From Capnocytophaga stomatis (GTDB lineage: Bacteria > Bacteroidota > Bacteroidia > Flavobacteriales > Flavobacteriaceae): a stretch of DNA of 64,000 nucleotides. The translations under genes and the position numbers were made by a program. This document shows positions 53,410-63,340 of this stretch, one piece after another. Numbering within the stretch: the stretch's first letter is position 1; each line of letters opens with the position of its first letter. Below the pieces are notes generated by a model. That model ran no database searches, was not told the DNA's origin, and saw only the letters and a program-made list of their open reading frames with translations. The stretch is from contig NZ_CP022387.1 of assembly GCF_002302635.1 (NCBI RefSeq), positions 2,767,351 through 2,831,350 on the forward strand, given 5' to 3'.

Positions 53410-53528
53410 AATATTTATTTTTTAAGAAGCCTGATATATCACCAATTTGATAACGTTATAACCTAAAAATGAGACTATTTTAAGTATTTTTAAAACAATC
53501 TCATTTCAATGATATCATTAATGTTCGT

Positions 53529-54458
53529 TTATTGGTTTGTTTTCAATTTTCCTGCCCATTTTTCAATTCCGTACAGCAAGAAGAAACCAGCCAAAGCCAT
53601 TACAATGGCAAGAATCACTTGCGGATTTCCGTCGTATGAGCCGGGAAGGATGCTTTTTTCCAATAACGGAATTACTTTTCCGTGTGCATCTACCTTAGTT
53701 GAGATGACTTCCTTCCAAGGCCATACTTTGTTGAGCGAACCAACGATGAATGCCGTTAGGGAAGCAATAGTTAAGTTCCGATGATGTTCAAAAAGCCATT
53801 TTAATATTTTTGAAAAACTTAATATTCCGAAAACGGCTCCGGCAGCAACTACCGCCAATACTTTGATGTTTTTTTCATCAACAGCTGTAAGAACGGTGTC
53901 GTAAGCACCCAAAAGCACCAAAATAAAGGCTCCGGAGATGCCCGGAAGAATCATTGCACAAATAGCTAAAGCTCCGGCAAAGAATAAAAATATCAATCCG
54001 TCGTGGCTTCCTAAAGGAGGCAAAGTCGTTATTCCGTAGGCTGCTAAAAAAGAAACAATCATAACCAGAATTGTTGCCAAACTCCATTTTTCCACGCTTT
54101 TTGCCAGAAATAAAATGCAAGCTACCATCAGCCCGAAAAAGAAAGACCATACCGAAATAGGTTCGTTAGCCAGCAACCATTTGATTCCCTTTGCCAGCGA
54201 AAACACACTGATTCCAATTCCTAAAAACAATGCAAGGAAAAAACTTCCGTTAATGTGTTTCCAAAAAGAAGCAAAACCTTCCTTTCTCAGGATTTTGAAA
54301 GCTCCCAAATTTATTTTGCTAATTGAATCGATAAGTTCTTCGTAAATTCCGGAAATGAAAGCTATCGTTCCTCCGGAAACACCCGGAACCACATCGGCAG
54401 CTCCCATTGCCATCCCTTTTAGGGAAATTAAAATATAATCAAAAAAATTTCTTCGCAT
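53529..54458 (-). CDS. DUF368 family membrane protein
   Basis: 309 residues from the ATG at 54458; ATGs at 54476 and 54485 are in frame, but a TACATTTG box at 54483-54490 would put them at or before the transcription start. The N-terminus SLKGMAMGAADVVPGVSGGTIAFISGIYEELI is the DUF368 signature, with a second GISGAFILVLLGAYDTV. About eight membrane helices. Members have been linked to undecaprenyl phosphate recycling in some bacteria; here that is inference. Confidence 0.88.
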   Translation of the reverse strand: MRRNFFDYILISLKGMAMGAADVVPGVSGGTIAFISGIYEELIDSISKINLGAFKILRKEGFASFWKHINGSFFLALFLGIGISVFSLAKGIKWLLANEPISVWSFFFGLMVACILFLAKSVEKWSLATILVMIVSFLAAYGITTLPPLGSHDGLIFLFFAGALAICAMILPGISGAFILVLLGAYDTVLTAVDEKNIKVLAVVAAGAVFGILSFSKILKWLFEHHRNLTIASLTAFIVGSLNKVWPWKEVISTKVDAHGKVIPLLEKSILPGSYDGNPQVILAIVMALAGFFLLYGIEKWAGKLKTNQ

Positions 54459-54482
54459 CTTTTTTGGTTTTAACATCGCGTG

Positions 54483-54490
54483 CAAATGTA
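54483..54490 (-). promoter_or_regulatory. -7 box for the DUF368 gene
   Basis: The minus strand reads TACATTTG (TAnnTTTG) 25 bases upstream of the chosen ATG and decides between the start candidates. Confidence 0.5.
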
Positions 54491-54707
54491 CATAAAATAA
54501 TTATAAAGCCCAAAAGCTTTTTCAAGCTAATAAACTGCTTATTTTCAGTGTGAAATGAATATGTTTATGAAATGATATTCTGTGTGAAAATGACTGTAAA
54601 AAAGGCTTTTAGTTATCTGGTTTTTCAGAGCTTATGAAAAATTATTTTATAATCAGTGTGATAGACATCAAAAAAATTACTTTATTTGCAAAAAAATAAA
54701 AGAGAAA

Positions 54708-55373
54708 ATGACTTTAATTCGTGAGAAATTGACACTTCCTAATAACGGTAAAAAATTATTATTACACTCTTGTTGTGCTCCTTGTTCGGGAGAGGTGATG
54801 GAGGCTATCCAAGCTTCAGGTATTGAATTTACAATATTTTTCTACAACCCAAATATCCATCCTTTGAAAGAATATGAAATTCGGAAAGAAGAAAATATTC
54901 GTTTTGCCGAGAAATGTAATATCCCTATCATTGATGCTGATTATGATGTAGATAACTGGTACGAACGAGCAAAAGGAATGGAAATGGAACCCGAAAGAGG
55001 CATCCGTTGTACGATGTGTTTTGATATGCGATTTGACCGTACGGCTTTATATGCTTATGAAAATGGTTTTGACACGATTACAAGTTCGTTGGGTATTTCA
55101 CGTTGGAAGAATTTTGACCAAATCAATGATTGCGGGATTCGTGCTGCTGAAAAGTACGAAGGAATCACGTATTGGACGCATAATTGGCGAAAAAAAGGAG
55201 GTTCAGCCCGAATGCTTGAAATAAGCAAACGCGAACAATTCTATATGCAAGAATATTGTGGTTGTGCTTACTCACTACGTGATACTAACAAATGGCGACT
55301 TGAAAACGGACGTGAACGTATCAAAATTGGTGAAAAATACTACGGCGTTGATGATAATAATTCCGCTGTATAA
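54708..55373 (+). CDS. queH: epoxyqueuosine reductase QueH
   Basis: 221 residues. [18 protein letters not shown] near the N-terminus, [34 protein letters not shown] and [12 protein letters not shown] carry the conserved cysteine pairs of the QueH (DUF208) family, which binds an Fe-S cluster and reduces epoxyqueuosine to queuosine in tRNA. truB follows 31 bases later, so a tRNA-modification pair. Confidence 0.93.
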   Translation: MTLIREKLTLPNNGKKLLLHSCCAPCSGEVMEAIQASGIEFTIFFYNPNIHPLKEYEIRKEENIRFAEKCNIPIIDADYDVDNWYERAKGMEMEPERGIRCTMCFDMRFDRTALYAYENGFDTITSSLGISRWKNFDQINDCGIRAAEKYEGITYWTHNWRKKGGSARMLEISKREQFYMQEYCGCAYSLRDTNKWRLENGRERIKIGEKYYGVDDNNSAV

Positions 55374-55404
55374 ACAAAATTAAATTCTACATTTATAACG
55401 AATT

Positions 55405-56127
55405 ATGACAGAACATTTTTTAACAACCGAACAAATTCTTGAAGGTCAAATATTGTTGATTGACAAGCCTTTGCATTGGTCTTCATTTCAGGCTGTTAAC
55501 AAAATAAAGTGGTCTATCATCAAAAATTATAAGCTCAAAAAGGTTAAAATCGGGCACGCTGGAACTTTAGACCCGCTGGCTTCAGGATTACTTGTTATTT
55601 GCACGGGAAAATTTACCAAGAAAATCACTGAATTTCAGGATGCTCTGAAAACTTACACGGGTACCATTCGATTGGGAGCAATAACATCATCGTTTGATTT
55701 GGAAACGGAAATTGAGCAAACATTTCCCATTGAGCATATTACACCCGAATTAATTGAGCAGGTGCGACAGAAATTCGTAGGCGAAATAGAGCAAACTCCG
55801 CCCGTTTTTTCTGCAATAAAAAGAGAAGGAAAAAGGCTTTATGAATTGGCTCGCGAGGGAGAAGAAACCATAGAAGTTCCCAAGCGAATCGTTCAGATAG
55901 AGCAATTTAACATTGATATTAGCAACTTCCCCGATATTCATTTTGAGGTAGTTTGCAGTAAAGGAACTTACATTCGTTCTTTGGCGAATGATTTTGGAAA
56001 GGCTTTGCAAAGCGGTGCTCATTTGACCGTTTTGAGACGTACGAAGATTGGTGATTTTTCTGTTGAAAATGCCCTTTCTCCTGACGATTTTGTAGAACAA
56101 AATATCTTAAATTATAGAAAAAACTAA
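55405..56127 (+). CDS. truB: tRNA pseudouridine(55) synthase
   Basis: 240 residues. DKPLHWSSFQAVNKIK, the catalytic aspartate in GHAGTLDPLASGLL, TYTGTIRLGAITSSFDLE, QTPPVFSAIKREGKRLYELAREGE and CSKGTYIRSLANDFG. It makes pseudouridine 55 in the T loop of tRNAs. One base separates its stop from the next gene. Confidence 0.96.
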   Translation: MTEHFLTTEQILEGQILLIDKPLHWSSFQAVNKIKWSIIKNYKLKKVKIGHAGTLDPLASGLLVICTGKFTKKITEFQDALKTYTGTIRLGAITSSFDLETEIEQTFPIEHITPELIEQVRQKFVGEIEQTPPVFSAIKREGKRLYELAREGEETIEVPKRIVQIEQFNIDISNFPDIHFEVVCSKGTYIRSLANDFGKALQSGAHLTVLRRTKIGDFSVENALSPDDFVEQNILNYRKN

Positions 56128-56128
56128 G

Positions 56129-57049
56129 ATGAAGACCATCAATGACCTTTATGAAGACAGACACAAGCCTTATGAAGTAAAGGTTGAAGAGAAAAGGACT
56201 GTAAATCAGCTTTTTGAAGATAAAGTCAAAGGAAAAGAAACTTTGAATGAAAAAAGACCACAATCTGAAAAAAAAGTTGTATTTTTTCAGAAAAAACGCA
56301 AAAAAACAAGTGGTTTTCAGTATGAAATGGAGTATTTTCTCTCTTTATTTTCAGATTCAGACAAGTCAATAACGGTGACCTTGTTCATTATGTTTTGCTT
56401 GGTAATTTCACTTCTTGTGATACAACTTCAGAGTAAGGAAAAGGAAATTATGATTGAAATGAGCCATATTTCCGACCTGCCAGAAGAGGTTAAAGAAGAA
56501 AAAGAGGAACCTAAAAAAATAGAAGAACCTACAGAAATTCCAAATAACACGAAAGTTACCTTAAATGCTTATAATGAATCGGATATGGATTTGCAACATT
56601 CCGAAGATGCTCATAAAAGTCTTGATGAAATTCTTGCAGAACGTGAGATGATGGAAGCCAATGAAGAGCTGTTAACTTCCAATTCCCCTAAAACCGACCT
56701 CGTTTTGCCAACAAACATAAAAGTTGAAGAGAAAAATCTGACTAAAAATGAGGATGTTGTCAATAAAAATGCTTTAGTGAAATATGCCTTAGCTGACAGA
56801 ACGTTGCGGGAAGAATTGCCAAATCCTATTTTTACTTGTGAAAGATATGGTAAGGTGGTGGTTATCATTAAAGTAAATGATTCAGGAAATGTGATTGAAG
56901 CAACAATTGATAAGGTAAACTCCACAACTTCAGATGGTTGTCTTCTTGATAATTCCTTATTGTATGCTCAGCAAGCTCGGTTCAATATTGTACAAGGAAG
57001 AGGTGTGCAAGTAGGAACGATAACATATTCTTTTCAACAAAAAAGATAA
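56129..57049 (+). CDS. TonB-like envelope protein
   Basis: 306 residues. A cytoplasmic N-terminus of ~85 residues (basic; KKRKKTSGFQ), one membrane helix at about 90-112 (TVTLFIMFCLVISLLVIQL), a glutamate/lysine/proline-rich periplasmic linker (EEVKEEKEEPKKIEEPTEIP), and a C-terminal domain with VVVIIKVNDSGNVIEATI that resembles the TonB C-terminal beta domain. Cannot be assigned to a specific receptor. Overlaps no gene but is tightly coupled to truB. Confidence 0.7.
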   Translation: MKTINDLYEDRHKPYEVKVEEKRTVNQLFEDKVKGKETLNEKRPQSEKKVVFFQKKRKKTSGFQYEMEYFLSLFSDSDKSITVTLFIMFCLVISLLVIQLQSKEKEIMIEMSHISDLPEEVKEEKEEPKKIEEPTEIPNNTKVTLNAYNESDMDLQHSEDAHKSLDEILAEREMMEANEELLTSNSPKTDLVLPTNIKVEEKNLTKNEDVVNKNALVKYALADRTLREELPNPIFTCERYGKVVVIIKVNDSGNVIEATIDKVNSTTSDGCLLDNSLLYAQQARFNIVQGRGVQVGTITYSFQQKR

Positions 57050-57058
57050 TTTTTTAAT

Positions 57059-58099
57059 ATGAAAACTGTTTTTTTGTCATTTATTTTGTGTTTTTTGTTA
57101 ATTTCTTGTAATGGAGCAGGGACACAGAAAAAGGAAAAATTTTCCATAGAAATAAGTCCAAAAAGTAAAGAATATCAACTGAATGATGTTCTTGATTTTG
57201 ATGTGTCTAAGAACAATTTTGGAGAAGATATTTCCTCAGTAACATACCGAATTAATAGCAAAGAAATTTCTAAAACTAATGGGAAATATCAGCTTAAAAA
57301 CGTAAAATTAGGCAAGCAGTTTTTGGAAGCTGAAGTAACAACTCAAAGCGGAAAAACGCACAAAATCCAAAAAGAAATAATGATTTTAGCGAATCAATCG
57401 CCTAAAATTTATACCTACAAAATCCTAAATACATATCCTCACGATAAAAAATCATATACGCAAGGATTTGAATTTCTGGGAGATACAATTCTTGAAAGTA
57501 CAGGTCAATACGGTAAATCTTCTTTGAAAAAATGGAATGTTTTTACAGGTGAAGTTTATAAAAATATCAACTTGAATCCACAATATTTCGGTGAAGGAAC
57601 AACTGCTTTTAACGGAAAAATAATTCAATTGACGTGGCAAGAAAATACGGGACTAATTTATGATTTTGACTTAAAACAAACAGGAAGTTTTAAGTACGGA
57701 AAAAGTAAAGAAGGTTGGGGAATTTGTCACGATGGTAAAAAATTCTACAAAAGCGATGGCTCAGAAAAAATATGGATTCTGAATTCGGAAACCTTTGAGG
57801 AAGAGTATTTTATACAACTCTGCACTGATAAATCACTTTTTTCCAATGCTAACGAACTTGAATGGGTTGGCGGAAAAATTTATGCAAATACCTATCAGAA
57901 AGACGGCATTATGATAATTAATCCTGAAAACGGGGCGATTGAGGGAATAATTGACGTTCGCGGATTAAAAGAAAAAGTAGAGCAAATTGACGAATTAGAT
58001 GTTTTAAACGGAATAGCATATCATTCTGGTCGCAAAACATTCTTTATTACAGGAAAAAACTGGAGCTTGGTTTTTGAAGTTATTTTTGAGGAAAAATAA
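57059..58099 (+). CDS. glutaminyl-peptide cyclotransferase, lipoprotein
   Basis: 346 residues with lipoprotein signal (CFLLISCNGAG). The C-terminal ~250 residues form the five-bladed propeller of plant-type glutaminyl cyclase: YPHDKKSYTQGFEF, STGQYGKSSLKKW, YFGEGTTAFNGKIIQLTWQE, SDGSEKIW, NELEWVGGKIYANTYQ and LNGIAYH. It converts N-terminal glutamine of exported proteins to pyroglutamate. Residues 25-110 form an extra Ig-like domain. Confidence 0.92.
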   Translation: MKTVFLSFILCFLLISCNGAGTQKKEKFSIEISPKSKEYQLNDVLDFDVSKNNFGEDISSVTYRINSKEISKTNGKYQLKNVKLGKQFLEAEVTTQSGKTHKIQKEIMILANQSPKIYTYKILNTYPHDKKSYTQGFEFLGDTILESTGQYGKSSLKKWNVFTGEVYKNINLNPQYFGEGTTAFNGKIIQLTWQENTGLIYDFDLKQTGSFKYGKSKEGWGICHDGKKFYKSDGSEKIWILNSETFEEEYFIQLCTDKSLFSNANELEWVGGKIYANTYQKDGIMIINPENGAIEGIIDVRGLKEKVEQIDELDVLNGIAYHSGRKTFFITGKNWSLVFEVIFEEK

Positions 58100-58110
58100 G
58101 ATTTTTTTCA

Positions 58111-58545
58111 TCAGTTTTTATAATCTTTTTTGTAACGAAATTGCTTGTTTTTGAACGCTTTATTTTTATATTCTTTATTGTATTCTTCTTGTTTTTTGTC
58201 TTTTTCAATTTTTTGTTCTTCCATAAATTTCATAAGGTTATTTTTAGGTGAATTTCCGTATTTGTTTGCATCTACACTTCCGTCAGAAGCCAACAAAAAT
58301 AAGTAATAAAAAGGAATAATTTGAAACCAACCACTATATCCCAAATCGTGACTTCGTTTTGCAGATTGTGCTATGAGAAAATAAAGAGAAATTAAAAATA
58401 GAAAAAAGGCGAATATCACCCAAATTCCTTCAGATAAAATGATAATTAGGTTTGTTATAATGTAACAAACGACAAAAATTATGATAGTTAATCCGTATTC
58501 TTTTCTTCGAATGCGTCCCTTAAAGGAAAAAGGAGCTTTAAACAT
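58111..58545 (-). CDS. DUF805 family membrane protein
   Basis: 144 residues from the ATG at 58545 ([18 protein letters not shown]), the typical DUF805 start; the 24 extra upstream codons look non-coding. Two to three membrane helices, then [24 protein letters not shown], the family signature, and a highly charged lysine-rich tail. Function unknown. Confidence 0.85.
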   Translation of the reverse strand: MFKAPFSFKGRIRRKEYGLTIIIFVVCYIITNLIIILSEGIWVIFAFFLFLISLYFLIAQSAKRSHDLGYSGWFQIIPFYYLFLLASDGSVDANKYGNSPKNNLMKFMEEQKIEKDKKQEEYNKEYKNKAFKNKQFRYKKDYKN

Positions 58546-58626
58546 AGGCAAATAATTCAAACTATTCGGATGCAAAATTATAATAAAAAAATGTATAAAA
58601 AATGTAAATAGAATCATTATTTTATA

Positions 58627-58634
58627 TAATTTTG
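58627..58634 (+). promoter_or_regulatory. -7 box upstream of rel
   Basis: TAATTTTG (TAnnTTTG) 100 bases before the rel ATG. No TTG at the expected distance; weak support. Confidence 0.35.
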
Positions 58635-58734
58635 CGGAGTGCGGTGGAAATTATACATCAATCCTTTACAAAAAGGGTAGAAAGCAATAATTTCCTCATA
58701 AAAAATTAATATAAGAAAAAATACGTTTGATGCT

Positions 58735-60939
58735 ATGGAATGGAGACTTGATTTAGAGGAAGAAAACAAAGCGATTGCAAGAGAATACAAAGAGCTTTTA
58801 AGTATTAGTTATCAAACTCTTACGGAGGAAGACAAAAAACTTATTCGTTTGGCTTTCGATACAGCAGTTGATGCTCATAAAGACCAACGAAGAAAAAGTG
58901 GAGAACCCTACATTTTTCACCCGATTGCTGTTGCAAAAATAGTTGCTTCTCAGATAGGATTGGATGCAGTTTCTATCGCGGCGGCTTTGTTGCACGATGT
59001 AGTGGAAGACACTGACTACACGGTGGAAGATATGGAGCGTCTTTTTGGGAAAACCGTAGCTCATATTGTGGAAGGACTTACAAAAATTTCGCATCTCAGC
59101 CGTGAAAATGATGTTTCGTTGCAGGCGGAAAATTTTAGAAAGTTGCTTCTGACAATGAATGATGACGTTCGTGTGATTATCATCAAAATTGCTGACAGAC
59201 TGCACAATATGCAAACGATGGATTCGATGGCAGAACACAAACAAGCCAAAATAGCTTCCGAAACATTGTATATTTACGCTCCGTTGGCTCATCGTATTGG
59301 TCTTTACAATATTAAAACCGAATTAGAAGATTTAGGCTTAAAATACACGGATTCAGAATATTATTACAGTATTCTTGGTAAAATGGAAGAATCCAAAGAG
59401 GAGCAAAAATCTTATATTGAGTCTTTTACCAAAATAATAGAATCTTCGCTTAACAGCCAAAAAATAGATTATCGCATTAAAGGTCGTCCGAAATCGATTT
59501 ATTCTATTTATAAAAAGATGGAGGCTCAAAATGTTACTTTTGAGGAAATTTACGATAAATTTGCCATACGAATTATCTATAAAAGTTCTCCTGAGGAAGA
59601 GAAATTCTTGGCTTGGAAAATATATTCCATTGTAACAGACCACTTTCGTCCGAATCCTACACGTTTACGAGATTGGATATCTTCCCCAAAATCAACAGGT
59701 TATGAAGCGTTGCACATCACAGTTATGGGGCCTAAAGGGCGTTGGGTAGAGGTGCAAATCCGCAGCGAACGTATGCACGAAATTGCAGAAAAAGGTTATG
59801 CGGCTCACTTCAAATACAAACACGGAAGCCAGAAAGAGGCAGGTATTGAAGAGTGGCTCAATCGTTTGCAAGAAGTTTTAGAAGGAAGCGAAGGCAATGC
59901 GGTTGATTTCGTGGAGGATTTCAAGCTGAATTTGTATGCCAAAGAAATCTTCGTTTTTACTCCCAATGGGGAAATAAAATCTTTACCAAAAGGGGCAACT
60001 CCTTTGGATTTCGCTTTTTACATCCATACGGGGGTGGGAATGAAAACGCGTGGGGCAAAGGTAAATAACAAACTTGTTCCGTTAAGCCACGTGCTAAGAA
60101 GCGGTGACCAAGTGGAAATAATCACAGCCGAAAATGCAAAACCAAATAAAAACTGGCTGAATTATGCAACAACTGCCAAAGCTCGAAATAAGATAAAATC
60201 AGCTTTGAAAGAGGAAGTCAAAATTGTTGCTTCCGAAGGAAAAGAATTGTTGATGAGAAAGTTAAAACAGCTCAAAGTAATTCTTACAGAAGATGTTGTG
60301 AATGAATTAGTTAGTCACTTCAAAACTAAAACGAGTTTGGATGTTTTCTATCAGGTAGGTACGGGAGAAATTACCAACCAAATGTTGCGTGATTTTGCTT
60401 CAAAAAGAAGTTCGTTTTTTAACTTTTTTAAGAGCAAAATTACTACAAACAAAAAGCCAACGGAAGAGATTATTCACACTCCGAACGAGCATTATGACAG
60501 CATCGTTTTTGGCAAGGAAGAAGAATCATTGGATTATACCTTTGCTAAGTGTTGTAACCCAATTCCCGGTGATTCTATTTTTGGTTTTATTACTATAAAT
60601 GAAGGAATTAAGGTTCATAAAAAGAATTGTCCGAATGCCATTTCAATGCAATCGAACTATGCTTATCGGATTATGCCCGCTAAATGGATAAAATCGGAAG
60701 AGCAAGAATTTAAAGTTGCCGTTCGGATTAGCGGTTTAGACCGTGATGGTTTGGTAGGAGATATTTCACGGGTAATTTCCGAAAATAAATTTGTAAAATT
60801 GACCAATATTAACATTGATGCGGAAGGAAATATGTTTAACGGAAAGGTCTCAATTACAGTTAATAACAACGCTACTTTGAAAAAATTAATGCAAGATTTG
60901 AAAACCTTGAAAGGAGTGGACAAAGTAAGTCGTTTATAA
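58735..60939 (+). CDS. rel: bifunctional (p)ppGpp synthetase/hydrolase
   Basis: 734 residues, full length. HD hydrolase domain with HDVVEDTDYT (about 85-94), synthetase domain with RLRDWISSPKSTGYEALHITVMGP, TGS domain (FVFTPNGEIKSLPKGATPLDFAFYIHTGVG), the zinc-finger/CC region (AKCCNPIPGD) and a C-terminal ACT domain (ISGLDRDGLVGDISRVI). It makes and degrades the stringent-response alarmone. Both catalytic motifs look intact. Followed by an RNA methyltransferase 18 bases on. Confidence 0.95.
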   Translation: MEWRLDLEEENKAIAREYKELLSISYQTLTEEDKKLIRLAFDTAVDAHKDQRRKSGEPYIFHPIAVAKIVASQIGLDAVSIAAALLHDVVEDTDYTVEDMERLFGKTVAHIVEGLTKISHLSRENDVSLQAENFRKLLLTMNDDVRVIIIKIADRLHNMQTMDSMAEHKQAKIASETLYIYAPLAHRIGLYNIKTELEDLGLKYTDSEYYYSILGKMEESKEEQKSYIESFTKIIESSLNSQKIDYRIKGRPKSIYSIYKKMEAQNVTFEEIYDKFAIRIIYKSSPEEEKFLAWKIYSIVTDHFRPNPTRLRDWISSPKSTGYEALHITVMGPKGRWVEVQIRSERMHEIAEKGYAAHFKYKHGSQKEAGIEEWLNRLQEVLEGSEGNAVDFVEDFKLNLYAKEIFVFTPNGEIKSLPKGATPLDFAFYIHTGVGMKTRGAKVNNKLVPLSHVLRSGDQVEIITAENAKPNKNWLNYATTAKARNKIKSALKEEVKIVASEGKELLMRKLKQLKVILTEDVVNELVSHFKTKTSLDVFYQVGTGEITNQMLRDFASKRSSFFNFFKSKITTNKKPTEEIIHTPNEHYDSIVFGKEEESLDYTFAKCCNPIPGDSIFGFITINEGIKVHKKNCPNAISMQSNYAYRIMPAKWIKSEEQEFKVAVRISGLDRDGLVGDISRVISENKFVKLTNINIDAEGNMFNGKVSITVNNNATLKKLMQDLKTLKGVDKVSRL

Positions 60940-60957
60940 TTTTTTACGAGAAAAAAT

Positions 60958-61488
60958 ATGCGAAAATTAGCAAATAGTGAATTAGAACGATTGGAGATAG
61001 ATGAATTTAAAAAAGCAACCAAAACACCGTTAATTGTAATTTTGGATAATGTGCGGAGTTTGAATAATATAGGTTCTGTTTTCAGGACTTGTGATGCTTT
61101 TTTGATTGAAAAAATATTTCTTTGTGGTATAACTGCAACTCCTCCGAACAAAGAAATTCACAAAACGGCACTCGGAGCTACTGAAAGCGTGGATTGGGAA
61201 TATGTTGAAAATACGATTTCGGTGGTGGAACGCCTGAAATCGCAAGGAATTTATGTTATCGGCATTGAGCAAGCCGAAAAGTCTGTAATGCTTAATGATT
61301 TTCAGCCCGAGCCAAACGTAAAATACGCGGTTATATTTGGAAATGAGGTAAAAGGAGTGGAACAAGAAGTAGTTTCTGCCTGTGACGGAGTTATCGAAAT
61401 TCCGCAGTACGGAACGAAACATTCCCTAAATATTTCGGTAAGTGCGGGAATTGTGATTTGGGATTTGTGGAAAAAATTGAACAACTAA
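60958..61488 (+). CDS. TrmH-family RNA 2'-O-methyltransferase (SpoU)
   Basis: 176 residues. SPOUT motifs: NVRSLNNIGSVFRTCDAF (motif 1), FGNEVKGVEQEVV (motif 2) and IPQYGTKHSLNISVSAGIVIWDL (motif 3, knot). No extra N-terminal substrate-binding domain, so the short TrmH/TrmL-like type; target nucleotide cannot be fixed from sequence. Probably co-transcribed with rel. Confidence 0.93.
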   Translation: MRKLANSELERLEIDEFKKATKTPLIVILDNVRSLNNIGSVFRTCDAFLIEKIFLCGITATPPNKEIHKTALGATESVDWEYVENTISVVERLKSQGIYVIGIEQAEKSVMLNDFQPEPNVKYAVIFGNEVKGVEQEVVSACDGVIEIPQYGTKHSLNISVSAGIVIWDLWKKLNN

Positions 61489-61577
61489 AGAGAGTTTATA
61501 AAGATGTCTGTTAAATTTTTCTGTAATAATTTTCGGAAGAGCAAAAAAATGAATAGTTTTGCCGAAATTTATTCGAA

Positions 61578-62477
61578 ATGACAGATATAACACTTTCCAT
61601 ACAAACTACAAATAATCCTGAAATTATAAAATTAGAAGTTTCAAAAGCTTTAGTAAAAGGAAGTTACGAATTTAAAAATATTGATGAAGCTAAAAATTCT
61701 CCTTTAGCCAAGCAACTTTTTTATTTGCCTTTTATAAAAACTGTTTATATTTCAAGTAATTTTATCGCATTGAAACGCTATCCGATAGTAGAGTGGGAGG
61801 ATGTGCAAGAGGAAGTAGCTGAGCAAGTTTTGGAATATATCAAATCTGGTAAAGAGTTGATTACTAATGATTCAGCAGAAGTAAAGAATCCCGTAACTGT
61901 TTATGCAGAAAGTACGCCTAACCCTGCGGTAATGAAGTTTGTGGTGAATAAGCAGTTAGTTCCTGAAATTTTCGAATACAAAAGTAGTGACGAGGCTAAA
62001 GATGCTCCACTTGTAAGTGCTCTTTTCAAATTTCCTTTTGTAAAAGAAGTTTTTTTGGATAATAATTACATCTCAATAACCAAACACGATGTTGTTGATT
62101 GGTATGATGTGGTAATGGAATTGCGAGAATTTATTCGAAATTACCTTGTTCAAGGAAATACTGTTATTTTATCCGGAGGGATTAAAAAGCGAATAGAAAA
62201 AGAGGAAAAGAAAGAAAATAGAATTATTACTACGGATATAACTTCTCAGAAAATAGTTTCAATTCTCGACCAATATATAAAACCAGCGGTAACTCTTGAC
62301 GGTGGAAATATTGATTTTATTTCGTACAATTCTGATACTCATTTGGTTGAAGTTGTTTTGCAAGGAGCTTGTAGTGGTTGTCCTTCATCAACACAAACAT
62401 TGAAAAATGGTATCGAATCAATTTTGAAGGAACAACTACAAAATCCTAATATTCAAGTTGTTGCCATAAATGGTTAA
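61578..62477 (+). CDS. NifU-like iron-sulfur scaffold with duplicated N-terminal domain
   Basis: 299 residues. Two tandem Nfu N-terminal-type domains: residues ~1-95 (TTNNPEIIKLEVSKALVKGSYEFKNIDEAKNSPLAKQLFYLPFIKTVYIS) and ~108-200 (ESTPNPAVMKFVVNKQLVPEIFEYKSSDEAKDAPLVSALFKFPFVKEVFLD), then a C-terminal NifU domain with the cluster-binding CSGC (GACSGCPSS). It likely carries 4Fe-4S clusters to target proteins. The first copy is the more degenerate one. Confidence 0.9.
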   Translation: MTDITLSIQTTNNPEIIKLEVSKALVKGSYEFKNIDEAKNSPLAKQLFYLPFIKTVYISSNFIALKRYPIVEWEDVQEEVAEQVLEYIKSGKELITNDSAEVKNPVTVYAESTPNPAVMKFVVNKQLVPEIFEYKSSDEAKDAPLVSALFKFPFVKEVFLDNNYISITKHDVVDWYDVVMELREFIRNYLVQGNTVILSGGIKKRIEKEEKKENRIITTDITSQKIVSILDQYIKPAVTLDGGNIDFISYNSDTHLVEVVLQGACSGCPSSTQTLKNGIESILKEQLQNPNIQVVAING

Positions 62478-62509
62478 TCTCTGATTTTTAAGTCGTTACC
62501 TACAGCCGA

Positions 62510-63340
62510 TTGTTACAAAAATTTCAAATACGAAAATTAAATTTTGCAGAAAAAGTTATTCTGCTTAACGTCTTATTTTTTGTAATTATCCATTTGCTTA
62601 CAAATCTGGTTGGGCTTTCACAATATCAAATTAACAACTGGATAGGCTTACCTCAAAGCATAAAAGAATTTTTTGCAAAACCTTGGACAATAATTACTTA
62701 TTCCTTTTTTCACGCTGGTTTTCAGCATTTATTTTGGAATATGTTGATATTATTTTTTACGGGGCGAATATTCTTCAATTTATTCAATAAAAAGCAATTT
62801 ATCAGAGTTTATTGTGCCGGAATTATTTTCAGCGGAATGTCATTTTTGTTGATAGATACGCTATTTCCTCTTTTGTTCGATGGTTCTATTTTGTTGGGTG
62901 CATCGGGGGCAATTATGGCTTTGTTAGTGTTTGTTGCTGTAATTGTTCCTAAGTACACGGTGTATTTGTTTTTTTCTATTCCAATGAAATTATGGATGAT
63001 AGTGTTGTTTTTAATACTATATGATATTGTTCAAATTTCATCAAATCCTGGAGGAAAAATTGTCCACTTAGGAGGGGCTTTTACAGGATATTTTATAGGA
63101 ATTTTAGCAAGAAACCCAATCCGAGTCAAAAAGCAAAAAAGAGTTAAATTAACAGAAAATAATGTTTCTGAAAAAATCGTAAAACCTTTAAAATCAAATG
63201 GCGGTTTGAGCGATTCTCAAAAATTAAAACAGCATAAAGTTAATATTTTATTAGATAAAATTAGCACCAGTGGATACGCAAGTTTAACTGAAAAAGAGAA
63301 AAAATTTCTGTTTGAAGCAAGTAAAGATATGAACAATTAA
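62510..63340 (+). CDS. rhomboid family intramembrane serine protease
   Basis: 276 residues. TTG at 62510 is the only plausible start: an in-frame stop lies 18 bases upstream and the next Met is far inside the fold. Six membrane helices; HAGFQHLFWNMLILFFTG, catalytic serine in LLGASGAIMAL and histidine in HLGGAFTGYFIG. The cytoplasmic C-terminus carries a short helical tail typical of the flavobacterial form. Cleaves membrane proteins; substrate unknown. Confidence 0.9.
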   Translation: MLQKFQIRKLNFAEKVILLNVLFFVIIHLLTNLVGLSQYQINNWIGLPQSIKEFFAKPWTIITYSFFHAGFQHLFWNMLILFFTGRIFFNLFNKKQFIRVYCAGIIFSGMSFLLIDTLFPLLFDGSILLGASGAIMALLVFVAVIVPKYTVYLFFSIPMKLWMIVLFLILYDIVQISSNPGGKIVHLGGAFTGYFIGILARNPIRVKKQKRVKLTENNVSEKIVKPLKSNGGLSDSQKLKQHKVNILLDKISTSGYASLTEKEKKFLFEASKDMNN

